Shown: positions 1-8,758, counted from the stretch's first letter. The stretch: DNA of 64,000 bases from Mucilaginibacter gracilis (GCF_003633615.1 NZ_RBKU01000001.1:1984001-2048000), one strand, 5' to 3'. A program made the numbers and translations. Notes: generated by a model not told the origin, from the sequence alone.

Positions 1-2
1 TA

Positions 3-65
3 AGCATAGCTGTTATGATGCTGGTTAAAACCGAAACCCATCTGGAAAAGAAGTTTAATAATTAA
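3..65 (+). CDS. Possible C-terminal tail of a gene cut by the window start
   Basis: One frame is open from base 3 to a TAA at 63-65, giving about 20 residues that end in a hydrophobic stretch and a charged tail (VKTETHLEKKFNN). The window begins inside it, so there is no start and too little sequence to name a family. An open frame this short is not statistically meaningful. It is listed only because it is co-directional with the next gene and ends 5 nt before it. Confidence 0.3.
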   Translation, partial: SIAVMMLVKTETHLEKKFNN

Positions 66-70
66 ACCGA

Positions 71-550
71 ATGCGATTTTATAATTTTAGCGACGAAGCA
101 CCCCCAATATCTCCCGATGATTTTTTTATGAAGGAAGCCTTGCGGGAAGCGCGCCTTGCCCTGGCCGAAGATGAGATACCTATTGGTGCCATAGTAGTTT
201 GCAAGGGGCAAATTATTGGCCGCGGCCATAATTTAACCGAGCGGCTTAACGATGTATCGGCCCATGCCGAAATGCAGGCCCTTACCGCCGCCACCAACCA
301 CACGGGAGGCAAGTATTTGCCCGATTGTACTTTGTACGTTACTATGGAGCCGTGCGTAATGTGTGCAGGTGCATCATACTGGTTTCAGGTTGGTAAAATT
401 GTTTTTGGGGCTTATGATACCCAACGCGGTTTTGGGCGTCTCAATCAAAAAATAACACACCCTAAAACCTTAATTACTGGCGGAATTATGGAAAATGAAT
501 GCGCAGAGCTAGTTAGGGAGTTTTTTAGAAATAAAAGACTTAAAACTTAA
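71..550 (+). CDS. tadA: Nucleoside deaminase, TadA/CDA family
   Basis: Zinc-dependent deaminase of the cytidine/deoxycytidylate family, most like tRNA-specific adenosine deaminase, which converts A34 of tRNA-Arg to inosine. The zinc/catalytic signature is complete: HAE with His65 and Glu67, then PCVMC with Cys95 and Cys98. At 159 aa the length is normal for TadA. The ATG at 71 adds about 19 residues before an alternative ATG at 128 (FFMKEAL), and many TadA proteins begin near that second Met, so the shorter form is possible. A relative acting on free guanine has the same motifs, so the exact substrate is inferred. Confidence 0.85.
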   Translation: MRFYNFSDEAPPISPDDFFMKEALREARLALAEDEIPIGAIVVCKGQIIGRGHNLTERLNDVSAHAEMQALTAATNHTGGKYLPDCTLYVTMEPCVMCAGASYWFQVGKIVFGAYDTQRGFGRLNQKITHPKTLITGGIMENECAELVREFFRNKRLKT

Positions 551-583
551 CATTCGACTGAACAATTATGCTCCCTTTGCCTT

Positions 584-591
584 TATATTTG
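584..591 (+). promoter_or_regulatory. -7 promoter element upstream of sod
   Basis: TATATTTG matches the Bacteroidota -7 consensus TAnnTTTG exactly. It lies 50 nt before the superoxide dismutase start. No clear -33 TTTG is present at the expected distance, so the call rests on the -7 box only. Confidence 0.5.
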
Positions 592-641
592 TATCGACAC
601 TTTGTCACAGACATTATTTAACCTTTTAAAAATAAAATCAC

Positions 642-1253
642 ATGGCATTTGAATTACCAGCGTTACCATACGCTACCGACGCATTAGAACCGCACATTGA
701 TAAACTTACAATGGAAATTCACCACGGTAAACACCACCAGGCTTATGTTACCAATTTAAACAAAGCACTTGAAGGTAAACCGGAGGCTACAAGCAGCATT
801 GAAGATATCATCCACAATATTTCTAAATTTCCAGCTCCTGTACGTAACAATGGCGGCGGCCATTTTAACCACACTTTTTTCTGGACAATTTTAACACCTA
901 ACGGTGGCGGCGAGCCAACCGGCGATTTAGCCGAAGCTATCAAAAGCACATTCGGGTCGTTCGGCGAGTTTAAAACCAAGCTGTCAGATGCCGGTGCAAC
1001 CCGTTTTGGCTCGGGCTGGGCATGGTTAATTGTTACCCCTGATAAAAAACTGGCTGTTACATCAACCCCAAACCAGGATAACACCTTAATGGATATTGCC
1101 GAAGTAAAAGGCACCCCAATTTTAGGTATTGATGTTTGGGAACACGCTTACTACTTAAAATACCAAAACCGTCGTCCGGAATATCTGGCTGCATTCTTCA
1201 ATGTAGTTAACTGGAACCACGTTGCCGATTTGTACAAAAAAGCGATAGCGTAA
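642..1253 (+). CDS. sodA: Superoxide dismutase, Fe/Mn type
   Basis: Dismutates superoxide to oxygen and hydrogen peroxide in the cytoplasm. The 203-aa length is typical for the Fe/Mn family. The four metal ligands are visible: His27 in the HHGKHH region, His77 in NHTFFW, and Asp164 and His168 in DVWEHAYY. Metal preference (Fe, Mn or cambialistic) cannot be read securely from the motifs. It has its own -7 promoter box and is followed by a strong hairpin terminator, so it is probably monocistronic. Hydrogen peroxide from this enzyme is the substrate of the catalase encoded 5 kb downstream. Confidence 0.97.
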   Translation: MAFELPALPYATDALEPHIDKLTMEIHHGKHHQAYVTNLNKALEGKPEATSSIEDIIHNISKFPAPVRNNGGGHFNHTFFWTILTPNGGGEPTGDLAEAIKSTFGSFGEFKTKLSDAGATRFGSGWAWLIVTPDKKLAVTSTPNQDNTLMDIAEVKGTPILGIDVWEHAYYLKYQNRRPEYLAAFFNVVNWNHVADLYKKAIA

Positions 1254-1272
1254 GTAAATAACGTAAATATTT

Positions 1273-1308
1273 AAGCGGCGGAGATATAAAATTTTCGCCG
1301 CTTTTTTA
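1273..1308 (+). terminator. Rho-independent terminator after sod
   Basis: Arms AAGCGGCG (1273-1280) and CGCCGCTT (1296-1303) form a GC-rich stem followed by a T run. Confidence 0.85.
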
Positions 1309-1358
1309 TTAAATTGTTATTATAAATGTCCATATAATATTTATATTTAAAGTATTAT

Positions 1359-2396
1359 ATGGAAGACCTAACGACCACAAATAACGCCGTTGCGGAAGCC
1401 AAAAGCGGCTGTGTGAATTGCGGCAACCCGCAAATAGTTGAGGGCTATGCTAATGCCTTATGTAAACCCTGTCGCGATGGGTTTAACAAACTTTCCATCC
1501 CATTATGGGTAAAATTATTTGGAGCGTTTGTGCTGCTATTGTTTGTGGTTGCCATATTTGAAATCCCTACAAATTTTTCGACGGCGCTTTCGCTTGCCAA
1601 AGCCGAGAAAGCCGAAAAAGAAGGCAAATATTTAACCTCCCAGCGCGAGCTTGAAAAAATTATTGATAAGGCTCCCGATGCTATCGAAATTCCGGGCCAT
1701 CTACTAATAGCCGCATTTTATAATCTGGATTATAAAACCTTAGGTCAAATGGCACGCAAGCTTACCGGCAAAACGTTTGAAGATACCGCACTGGTTCACC
1801 AAATTAATTACTTGGAAAGCAAGGCCAATAATTATTTCCCAACTGACTCGTTCATGGTGGTTGCAAAACCATACAATGCTAAATTTGACGCCATTCCCGA
1901 GTCTGTTTACAAGCAATATATTGATAAAAATCCTGCCGACCTGTTTGCGCGGTACAATTATGCTGCAAAGTTTTTTGATACCGATAAAAAAAAATGCGAT
2001 AGCCTGACGGATCGGATCCTGGCTATAGATCCCGAATATATATTTGCCCTGCAACTCAAAACATCTGTTAAAAGAGAGATAAAGCAATTGGATTCGTCGC
2101 TTTATTATTGCGATAAAATGGTAGCCATTAACCATGAGTTACCTTTGGCTCTTTCTACAAAGGCGCGCACCATATTAAAACAGGGCAAAAAAGCCGAAGG
2201 TTTAAAAATGGCAAAAAGCAGCTATGGTTTAAACTATAAGGACGGCTACACCATAGCCACGCTTGCACTTGCTTACCACTTAAACGGAAATACAACCGAG
2301 CGTGATGCGTTAATTGCCAAAACGGATAGAGATTCATCCGACTTAGGGTATATGCAATACACCAAGGATGTTATCAGCGGAAAAGTTACATTTTAA
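1359..2396 (+). CDS. Zinc-ribbon, membrane-anchored TPR-like protein
   Basis: 345 aa, no named family recognised. The N-terminus carries two CxxC pairs (CVNCGN around residue 18 and CKPC around residue 36), a probable zinc ribbon. One hydrophobic segment follows at about 49-72 (LWVKLFGAFVLLLFVVAIF). The rest is helical with repeat-like units (KAEKEGKYLTSQRELEKII, later KTSVKREIKQLDSSLYYC) suggesting TPR repeats on the far side of the membrane. The stop lies 13 nt before the next gene, a membrane zincin, so the two are likely co-transcribed and may work together. An imperfect -7 box (TATATTTA, 1342-1349) precedes it. Confidence 0.8.
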   Translation: MEDLTTTNNAVAEAKSGCVNCGNPQIVEGYANALCKPCRDGFNKLSIPLWVKLFGAFVLLLFVVAIFEIPTNFSTALSLAKAEKAEKEGKYLTSQRELEKIIDKAPDAIEIPGHLLIAAFYNLDYKTLGQMARKLTGKTFEDTALVHQINYLESKANNYFPTDSFMVVAKPYNAKFDAIPESVYKQYIDKNPADLFARYNYAAKFFDTDKKKCDSLTDRILAIDPEYIFALQLKTSVKREIKQLDSSLYYCDKMVAINHELPLALSTKARTILKQGKKAEGLKMAKSSYGLNYKDGYTIATLALAYHLNGNTTERDALIAKTDRDSSDLGYMQYTKDVISGKVTF

Positions 2397-2409
2397 TAAA
2401 TAATTAGCT

Positions 2410-2943
2410 ATGTTTTTTATACCAGGTGTACTCATTAGTTTAGCTACATTCCCCGGCGTTATTGTGCACGAATTGGCACATCAGTTTTTTTGCTGGTTGT
2501 TTAACGTACCTGTGTTTAAAGTGGTTTATTTTAAAACCGGCAACCCCGCAGGTTATGTTTTGCACGAAAAGGTATCAAACAAATTTCAGCACATCATGAT
2601 AAGCATTGGGCCCTTTATCGTGAATACCGTTTTGGGGGCTATCATTGCTTTCCCGGCTGCGCTGCCCATATTTAAACTGAACAACGCCACCCCTATTGAT
2701 TTTGTGTTGATATACATGGGCGTTTCCATTGCCATGCATGCTTTTCCAAGCACGGGCGATGCCAAATCAATATGGGATGGCTTAAAAGACGAGGATACTT
2801 CCATAGCAGCAAAAATATTTGGATACCCTATTGTAGGGCTTATATATGCGGGTACATTGGGCCGCTTTTTTTGGCTTGATGCACTTTATGGCATTGCTGT
2901 AGCTGTTGGTTTGCCTAATCTGCTTATCTCCATATTGTCATAA
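2410..2943 (+). CDS. Putative membrane zinc metalloprotease (M50-like)
   Basis: 177-aa integral membrane protein with an HExxH zincin motif (HELAHQ, His20, Glu21, His24) inside the first hydrophobic segment, followed by at least two or three further membrane segments (around residues 60-85, 95-115 and 135-170). The arrangement recalls site-2-protease-like families; a later Asp in the TGDAKSIWDG segment could be the third metal ligand, but that is inference. It follows the zinc-ribbon/TPR gene by 13 nt. The substrate is unknown. Confidence 0.75.
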   Translation: MFFIPGVLISLATFPGVIVHELAHQFFCWLFNVPVFKVVYFKTGNPAGYVLHEKVSNKFQHIMISIGPFIVNTVLGAIIAFPAALPIFKLNNATPIDFVLIYMGVSIAMHAFPSTGDAKSIWDGLKDEDTSIAAKIFGYPIVGLIYAGTLGRFFWLDALYGIAVAVGLPNLLISILS

Positions 2944-3018
2944 TATCAAACATCGTATTTTAACTTTTGTTAAACTATCTACATTAGTGGCCAATCCGTA
3001 TTGATCTAAAAATTAGAT

Positions 3019-4017
3019 ATGAAAGCCATAGTTCTCGAATCCGCCGAAAATCCGATAGTTTACAAAGAAGTTGAAATACCAACACTTGCCCCCGGCGAAG
3101 TATTGGTACAGTTAAAAGCCGCTGCATTAAACCGCCGCGATTATTGGATAACCGTGGGCAAATACGCCGGCATTAAATACCCATCCATTTTAGGATCAGA
3201 CGGTGCAGGCATTGTTACAGCCGTTGGCGAGGGAACGGATGCTGCCTGGATAGGTAAAGAGGTTATTATTAACCCAAGCCATGATTATGGCGATAGCAAC
3301 GACTTTCAGGGTAAAGATTTTAAAATACTGGGCCTGCCCGAAGACGGTACCTTTGCCGAATATGTAAAAACTCCAGCCCAATACCTGCATCCCAAACCGG
3401 CTCACTTAACCTGGGAACAGGCCGCGGCTATTCCGTTGGCGGGGTTAACTGCTTATAGGGCTTTATTTACCAAAGGCAAATTAAAGGCCGCAGATAAGGT
3501 GCTTATAGTAGGCGCAGGTAGCGGTACAGGTAGTTTTGCTATACAATGGGCCATTGCTGCGGGTGCCACGGTATACGTAACATCAGGCTCGGCTGATAAA
3601 ATAGAGTTGGCTAAAAGCCTGGGCGCAATCGATGGCGTTAACTATAAAGATGCCGATTGGGATAAGCAATTGCAGCAGTTAGCCGGGGGCTTTGATGTGG
3701 TTATTGATAGTGCTTTAGGCGAAGGCTTTGCTAAACTGCCCGATATATGCAACCCCGGCGCGCGCATTGTTACCTTTGGCGGCACCGCCGGAGATTTCCC
3801 GGCGTTTAACGCCCGCAGATTTTTTTACAAGCAGTTACAATTATTAGGTTCTATGATGGGTACTACCGATGAGTTTGACGCCATGCTTACCCTTATTGAT
3901 AAGCACCAGATAGTACCCGTTGTTGACGAGGTGTTCCCTCTGGAGCAGGCTGCCGCTGCCATTGCTAAAATGGAAAAATCAAACCAGTTTGGTAAAATTG
4001 TTTTAAAGGTTGGGTAA
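3019..4017 (+). CDS. Zinc-binding-type alcohol dehydrogenase / quinone oxidoreductase (MDR)
   Basis: 332-aa medium-chain dehydrogenase/reductase: GroES-like N-terminal fold (GEVLVQLKAAALNRRDYW) and a Rossmann domain with the nucleotide-binding loop VGAGSGTGSFAIQ near residue 165. The structural-zinc cysteines of true zinc alcohol dehydrogenases are not evident, which favours the NADPH:quinone reductase-like subgroup. It ends 2 nt before the next ATG, so it forms an operon with the ferredoxin-reductase gene. The substrate cannot be predicted. Confidence 0.9.
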   Translation: MKAIVLESAENPIVYKEVEIPTLAPGEVLVQLKAAALNRRDYWITVGKYAGIKYPSILGSDGAGIVTAVGEGTDAAWIGKEVIINPSHDYGDSNDFQGKDFKILGLPEDGTFAEYVKTPAQYLHPKPAHLTWEQAAAIPLAGLTAYRALFTKGKLKAADKVLIVGAGSGTGSFAIQWAIAAGATVYVTSGSADKIELAKSLGAIDGVNYKDADWDKQLQQLAGGFDVVIDSALGEGFAKLPDICNPGARIVTFGGTAGDFPAFNARRFFYKQLQLLGSMMGTTDEFDAMLTLIDKHQIVPVVDEVFPLEQAAAAIAKMEKSNQFGKIVLKVG

Positions 4018-4019
4018 AT

Positions 4020-5048
4020 ATGTTGCAGTTAAGGGTTGAAGCCATTAAATGGGAAACAAACGATACAGCAACATTTTTTTTAACCCCGGTAAGTGGCGAA
4101 AAAATAATTTACAAGGCAGGGCAGTTTATTACACTCATTTTTTCGCACCATCAAAACGAAATACGGCGGTCGTACTCGCTAAGTTCGTCGCCGCATGAGG
4201 CGTATCTTTCCATCACCGTTAAACGGATGGAAAATGGCGAAATATCCCGTTTCCTGCTCACCAAAACACAGTTAGGCGATGTTTGGAACGCGCTTGCCCC
4301 AGCCGGAAAGTTTACCGTAGCCAATTATACCACCGCTAAAGATATTTTTTACTTTGCCGCAGGCAGTGGCATTACCCCGGTATACGCGCACATTAAGTAT
4401 ATTTTAGCGCACCCCGTAAAAAGTAATATTACATTGGTGTATAGCAGCCACCAGGCAAAAACGGCTCTGTTTTATCACGAGTTGAATAAACTTGCCGATG
4501 AGTTTCCGGATAGGCTAAAGGTGATTTATCTGTTCAGCGTGAGCGAAAACAGTTCGCCACGCAAGCGGCTCAATAACGAGTTGGTAACGCAACTGGTTAA
4601 CGCCAACCTAAAGCATCCCCCTACCGATGCCGAGTTTTTAATATGCGGCCCCTTTGTGTACATGCGCATGGTTAGGCTAACCTTAACCTACATGGGTTTT
4701 GAGCCCGCGCAAATACGTAAAGAAAACTTTGTACTCGAAACAGTGCCGGTATCAGCAACGCCCCTTCGCTTTGCGCCAAAACAAATAAAGCTCCATTTTA
4801 ATAACATCACATACAATTTAATGGTTGGCGAAAACCAATCGATATTACAGGCTGCGCTGCAAAATAAAATTAATTTGCCCTACAGTTGCCGGGCCGGTAT
4901 TTGCTCAACCTGCACAGCTATTTGTAAAAGCGGCAAGGTTGAAATGCCCGTTAACGATGTATTAACCGATGCCGATTTAAGCAAAGGCTGGATACTCACC
5001 TGCACAGGCCACCCCGTAAGTGATGACGTAGTTATTGAATTTCCATAA
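4020..5048 (+). CDS. FAD/2Fe-2S ferredoxin reductase, PaaE/Hmp-like
   Basis: 342-aa three-domain electron-transfer protein: an FAD-binding barrel (RRSYSLSSSP near residue 50), an NAD(P)-binding domain (FAAGSGITPVYAHIKYIL near 115) and a C-terminal plant-type 2Fe-2S ferredoxin domain with CRAGICSTC (C-x4-C-x2-C) near 290 and a fourth Cys in ILTCTGHP. The order matches the reductase component of ring-hydroxylating/epoxidase systems such as PaaE, but no paa genes are nearby, so the partner is unknown. Its last 17 bp overlap the 3' end of the convergent oxyR gene. Confidence 0.9.
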   Translation: MLQLRVEAIKWETNDTATFFLTPVSGEKIIYKAGQFITLIFSHHQNEIRRSYSLSSSPHEAYLSITVKRMENGEISRFLLTKTQLGDVWNALAPAGKFTVANYTTAKDIFYFAAGSGITPVYAHIKYILAHPVKSNITLVYSSHQAKTALFYHELNKLADEFPDRLKVIYLFSVSENSSPRKRLNNELVTQLVNANLKHPPTDAEFLICGPFVYMRMVRLTLTYMGFEPAQIRKENFVLETVPVSATPLRFAPKQIKLHFNNITYNLMVGENQSILQAALQNKINLPYSCRAGICSTCTAICKSGKVEMPVNDVLTDADLSKGWILTCTGHPVSDDVVIEFP

Positions 5049-5970
5049 CTTCCTTTTTTTTGCGGCTACGCATCCGCTTGGGTACAAACTCCAGTATTTC
5101 GGCTTTAAGGGCCTCTATCATGCGGCGCTTTAAATAGTTTTTTTGTATCACTATGCTTACCTCGCGCACCGGCTCCGGCGATTTAAAGTGCCGCACCTTG
5201 TCCAGTTGTTTATCGCTCAGGTCTGATAGGGCCAGTTCCGGCAAAATGGTTGCGCCGCTGTTTTGGTCAACCATGCGTTTTAGGGTTTCAACGCTGCCGG
5301 TATTATATTCAAAGTGTTGGAAGCCCTTGGTTGCGCGTCTGCGCTGGCAAATGTTAAGCACCTGCTCGCGCATGCAATGGCCCTCGTTCAATACCCAAAT
5401 TTCTTCCATATCAATATCATCAGGGCTAATGGTTTTCTTTTTAAACAGGTGGCTGCTTTTAGATGCATAGGCAACAAAGTTTTCGTAAAAAACAGGTATC
5501 TCCAACAAGGTCGATTCGTGCAGCGGGGTTGATAGCAGGCCGCAGTCAATCATGCCCAGCTTTACCTGCTGTATAATTTGCTCGGTAGTTTGTTCCCAAA
5601 CAATTAATTTAACCTGCGGGTACTTTTCAATAAAGCGGTTAATTATCCGCGGAAGCAAATACGGCGATATGGTGGGGATGATGCCAATTTTTAGCTCGCC
5701 CGATAAATCCTTTTGCCTGTCGCTAATAATCTCTTTTATTTTGAGGCTTTCGCCCAGTAAAATACGGGCCTGTTCAATAATTTCAATACCTATCTCGGTA
5801 GGCACAACGGGCTGTTTACTCCTGTCGAATATTTTAACACCCAGGTTATCTTCCAGTTTTTGCACCTGCATACTTAGGGTGGGCTGGGTTACAAAGCATT
5901 TTTCGGCGGCGGTTACAAAGCTGCGGTAGCTATCTAAGGCTACAATATATTCCAGTTGCACTAATGTCAT
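5032..5970 (-). CDS. oxyR: Hydrogen-peroxide-sensing LysR regulator OxyR
   Basis: LysR-family regulator with an N-terminal winged HTH (FVTAAEKCFVTQPTLSMQV) and a C-terminal sensor domain. The start is placed at the ATG at 5970 (MTLVQLEYIVALD), giving 312 aa. From there the two peroxide-sensing cysteines, GHC and IC nine residues apart, fall at positions 199 and 208, the same numbers as Cys199/Cys208 of E. coli OxyR, which supports both the start and the identity. A longer form would need a TTG at 5997. It diverges from catalase across a 96-bp spacer holding a matching operator (5979-5993) that overlaps its own transcription start region. Confidence 0.95.
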   Translation of the reverse strand: MTLVQLEYIVALDSYRSFVTAAEKCFVTQPTLSMQVQKLEDNLGVKIFDRSKQPVVPTEIGIEIIEQARILLGESLKIKEIISDRQKDLSGELKIGIIPTISPYLLPRIINRFIEKYPQVKLIVWEQTTEQIIQQVKLGMIDCGLLSTPLHESTLLEIPVFYENFVAYASKSSHLFKKKTISPDDIDMEEIWVLNEGHCMREQVLNICQRRRATKGFQHFEYNTGSVETLKRMVDQNSGATILPELALSDLSDKQLDKVRHFKSPEPVREVSIVIQKNYLKRRMIEALKAEILEFVPKRMRSRKKKEVMEIQ

Positions 5971-5978
5971 AACGTGAT

Positions 5979-5993
5979 ATAGATAAAATCTAT
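5979..5993. promoter_or_regulatory. OxyR-type operator palindrome
   Basis: ATAGATAAAATCTAT is a perfect match to the OxyR half-operator ATAGntnnnanCTAT. It is 8 nt upstream of the oxyR ATG and immediately downstream of the oxyR -7 box, so bound OxyR should block its own transcription. The second ATAG-CTAT unit of a full tetrameric site is degenerate here. Confidence 0.7.
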
Positions 5994-5994
5994 T

Positions 5995-6002
5995 CAAATA
6001 TA
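5995..6002 (-). promoter_or_regulatory. -7 promoter element of oxyR
   Basis: On the minus strand this reads TATATTTG, an exact TAnnTTTG match, 25 nt upstream of the oxyR ATG. Confidence 0.6.
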
Positions 6003-6037
6003 ATAATTATTGATTTTTTCTATAGCATAATTTTCCT

Positions 6038-6045
6038 CAGCTTTG
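6038..6045 (+). promoter_or_regulatory. Candidate -7 element of the catalase gene
   Basis: CAGCTTTG differs from TAnnTTTG at one position and lies 21 nt before the catalase ATG. The imperfect box would suit a promoter needing OxyR for activation (inference). Confidence 0.35.
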
Positions 6046-6066
6046 ATATAAGAAAAACATAACATT

Positions 6067-7566
6067 ATGGAAGAACAAAAGAAAAAACTGACTACAGCGT
6101 CGGGCATTCCCTATGCGGAGAATGAAAACTCAATGACCGTTGGCCCACGCGGACCTATTTTGCTCCAGGATTTTATTTTGCACGAAAAGATGGCGCATTT
6201 TAACCGTGAGCGTATTCCCGAGCGTGTTGTACATGCCAAGGGATCTGGTGCCTACGGTACATTTACGGTTACCCACGATATAAGTAAATATACACGCGCT
6301 AAAATTTTTAACACCATAGGCAAGCAAACCAAAACGTTTTTAAGGTTTTCTACCGTGGGCGGCGAAAAAGGTTCGGCAGATACCGAGCGCGATCCGCGCG
6401 GTTTTGCACTAAAGTTTTATACCGAAGAAGGTAACTGGGATTTAGTTGGCAATAACACCCCCGTATTTTTTGTAAAGGACCCTAAAAAGTTTGGCGATTT
6501 TATACATACCCAAAAGCGCGACCCATACACCAATTGCAAAAGCGCAACCATGATGTGGGATTTTTGGTCGTTAAACCCCGAAAGCCTGCACCAGGTTACC
6601 ATTTTAATGAGCGACCGCGGCACGCCTTACGGTTACCGCCACATGGATGGCTTTGGCAGCCACACCTTTTCGCTTATTAACGCTAAGGGCGAGCGCCATT
6701 GGGTTAAGTTTCATTTTAAAACCTTGCAGGGCATCAAAAATTTTACTGATGAAGAGGCAGGAGAGATGCGCGGTAAAAATCCGGATTTTGCCCAGCACGA
6801 TTTATTAACCCATATTGATAAAGGCGAGTTCCCTAAATGGGCAATGAAGATACAGATTATGACCGAAGAGGAAGCCCGAACTTACAAATGGAACCCTTTT
6901 GACTTAACCAAAGTTTGGCCTCACGGCGATTTTCCGCTTATCGACGTAGGTATTTTAGAACTGAATAAAAACCCGGATAATTATTTTGCCCACGTAGAGC
7001 AATCGGCTTTTGCCCCGGCACACGTTGTTGATGGGGTTAGCTATTCGCCCGATAAAATGTTACAGGGGCGCTTACTATCATACCCGGATGCGCACCGTTA
7101 TAGGTTGGGCGGCAACTACGAGCAGATACCGGTAAACAGGTGCCCCTTTGCCGTAAACAATTACGAACGCGACGGGCAAATGCGTGTTGATGGCAATCAG
7201 GGTTCAAACCCCAACTATTTCCCAAATAGTTTTGATGATATTGTGGCCGATGAGGCTTACAAAGAACCGGCCTGGGATTTAAACAGCCACGTTGCCGATT
7301 GGTACGACCGTAATGCCGAAGGCGAGAACGACCACTATACCCAGCCCGGCAATTTGTACCGCATAATGACTGCCGATGCCAAAGCCGATTTAATTAAAAA
7401 CATCGTTAATTCGATGAGTGGCATTGATGGGCCTAAAAAGGAAATTATTGTGAACCGCCAGCTTTGCCACTGGTTTAGGGCCGATATTAATTTAGGCATG
7501 GCAATAGCCCAGGGCCTAAACTTAAACCTGCAAGAAACCATGAAGCATATGCCACAACAGGCTTAA
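6067..7566 (+). CDS. katA: Monofunctional heme catalase
   Basis: Decomposes hydrogen peroxide in the cytoplasm. 499 aa, the size of small-subunit catalases. Catalytic residues are visible: His56 in [11 protein letters not shown], Asn129 in [10 protein letters not shown], and the proximal heme tyrosine Tyr339 in [13 protein letters not shown]. It is transcribed divergently from oxyR with an OxyR-like operator in the 96-bp spacer, the classical arrangement for peroxide induction. A 14-bp-stem terminator follows directly. Confidence 0.98.
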   Translation: MEEQKKKLTTASGIPYAENENSMTVGPRGPILLQDFILHEKMAHFNRERIPERVVHAKGSGAYGTFTVTHDISKYTRAKIFNTIGKQTKTFLRFSTVGGEKGSADTERDPRGFALKFYTEEGNWDLVGNNTPVFFVKDPKKFGDFIHTQKRDPYTNCKSATMMWDFWSLNPESLHQVTILMSDRGTPYGYRHMDGFGSHTFSLINAKGERHWVKFHFKTLQGIKNFTDEEAGEMRGKNPDFAQHDLLTHIDKGEFPKWAMKIQIMTEEEARTYKWNPFDLTKVWPHGDFPLIDVGILELNKNPDNYFAHVEQSAFAPAHVVDGVSYSPDKMLQGRLLSYPDAHRYRLGGNYEQIPVNRCPFAVNNYERDGQMRVDGNQGSNPNYFPNSFDDIVADEAYKEPAWDLNSHVADWYDRNAEGENDHYTQPGNLYRIMTADAKADLIKNIVNSMSGIDGPKKEIIVNRQLCHWFRADINLGMAIAQGLNLNLQETMKHMPQQA

Positions 7567-7576
7567 ATTTTAATTG

Positions 7577-7617
7577 AAACCAAAAATGCCTGGCTTAACG
7601 CTGGGCATTTTTGGTTT
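7577..7617. terminator. Bidirectional terminator between katA and the GluQ-RS-like gene
   Basis: Perfect 14-bp arms AAACCAAAAATGCC (7577-7590) and GGCATTTTTGGTTT (7604-7617) separate two convergent genes; the right arm reaches the stop codon of the minus-strand gene. Confidence 0.8.
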
Positions 7618-8491
7618 ATATATCCTCAAATACTGCTATTTCGGCAAGTTGCTGCCAATGGGGTATTGTTTTATTGATACCCAGCATGCGGGCAATTATG
7701 GTATAAATATCTGCCGGTGTTTTACCTTGTTGGCGAAGGTAACGCACAGATGTTGCCCCTGCCGATTTGGAAAGCTTTGCACCATCAAAACCCAATATTA
7801 ACCGATGGTGATAAAACGCAGCATCAGTTATTTGTTGTAGCCCCAAGGCTAATGCCAGTTGTTGCTGCGCTAAAGTTGAGGGCCATAAATCCTCGCCGCG
7901 TATTATTATATCAACACCAAAAAATACATCATCAATAACCGATGTTAGCTGGTACGCCGGGAAACCATCTTTTTTTTTAACCACAAAGTTTTGCATCTCC
8001 AACGGTAACTTTTCGGTTGTAATTTGACCGTTGCAGTTTTTTACGGTCAGCTCGGCATCTGGTGAGGTAATTAAGCGCCAGCTTGTATTGGGCGTAGTTA
8101 GGGGTAGTTTTTTGCTAATGCATCCACAAACACTATTTACCAAAATTTGCTTGCGCGAACAGGTACAGGCAAATACCTGCTCCTTATTGGCAAGTGTTGT
8201 TAATGCGGCCTGGTAGGTATCTATACGGTGCAATTGCGAATAAGTGCCGGCAAATTGTTCGGTGTTGCGCGGGCCTTCATGCCAGGGTATTTCTAAAAAG
8301 TTAAGGGTATCAAAAATATCCTGAATATAGGCTTCATTGGCGCGGGCCTGGTCTATATCATCAATCCGGAGCAAAATTTTGGCACCATGTTTACGGGCTA
8401 AAGCAGCAGTAATAACAAACGAAAGCACATTGCCCAAATGCAAAAAGCCACTGGGCGTTGGTGCAATACGTGTTTTGTTGTACTGTTTGAT
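7616..8491 (-). CDS. gluQ: Glutamyl-Q tRNA(Asp) synthetase-like protein (non-canonical start)
   Basis: Class I glutamyl-tRNA synthetase catalytic core without the anticodon-binding domain, as in GluQ-RS, which attaches glutamate to queuosine of tRNA(Asp). Seen are the HIGH-type motif (TPSGFLHLGN), a CxC...CGC zinc-like site (FACTCSRKQILVNSVCGC), RGEDLW, and KLSKS near the C-terminus. No ATG or GTG lies in frame between the upstream stop TAA (8504-8506) and the HIGH motif. The natural N-terminus would be (M)KQYNKTRIAPTPSG, starting at an ATC codon (8489-8491). The first canonical alternative, TTG at 8443, would delete the RIAPTPSGF part of the active site. The gene is either started at ATC or has lost its start codon; the rest is intact. 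Confidence 0.75.
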   Translation of the reverse strand: MKQYNKTRIAPTPSGFLHLGNVLSFVITAALARKHGAKILLRIDDIDQARANEAYIQDIFDTLNFLEIPWHEGPRNTEQFAGTYSQLHRIDTYQAALTTLANKEQVFACTCSRKQILVNSVCGCISKKLPLTTPNTSWRLITSPDAELTVKNCNGQITTEKLPLEMQNFVVKKKDGFPAYQLTSVIDDVFFGVDIIIRGEDLWPSTLAQQQLALALGLQQITDAAFYHHRLILGFDGAKLSKSAGATSVRYLRQQGKTPADIYTIIARMLGINKTIPHWQQLAEIAVFEDI

Positions 8492-8560
8492 GGTATATCG
8501 ATTTTATGCGCGGTGAAAACGGAATGTGCCAAAACTTTATTTCACTAAAATAGCTCACTT

Positions 8561-8657
8561 TGTCTTTGCGAGGTACGAAGCAATCGCACCGACGCATGTT
8601 CGCTCTGTATCGCTGACCGGCTTACGTGCGGTTGCCACGCTATCGCTCGCAATGACA
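8561..8657. repeat. Interspersed palindromic repeat, copy 1
   Basis: Imperfect inverted repeat with ends TGTCTTTGCGAGGTACGAAG (8561 onward) and the GCTCGCAATGACA region (ending 8657), interior GTGCG-type arms. The left 29 nt recur at 59176-59204 in inverse orientation with one mismatch. This belongs to the widespread Bacteroidota intergenic repeats that start GTCATTGCGAG or GTCTTTGCGAGG. It lies upstream of the GluQ-RS-like gene. Confidence 0.75.
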
Positions 8658-8758
8658 ACCGTTTTATTATGAATTTGTTATTCCTCTAACCAATAAAGCA
8701 ATAACACCGGGCGCAATCGCCTAAGCCCAAATCACAGGGCTAAATATACCCGTAGCAC

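Noticed and set aside
5032..5048. Antisense regulation through the oxyR 3' overlap
   Set aside because: A 17-bp convergent overlap of coding ends is common in compact genomes and gives no evidence of regulation by itself.
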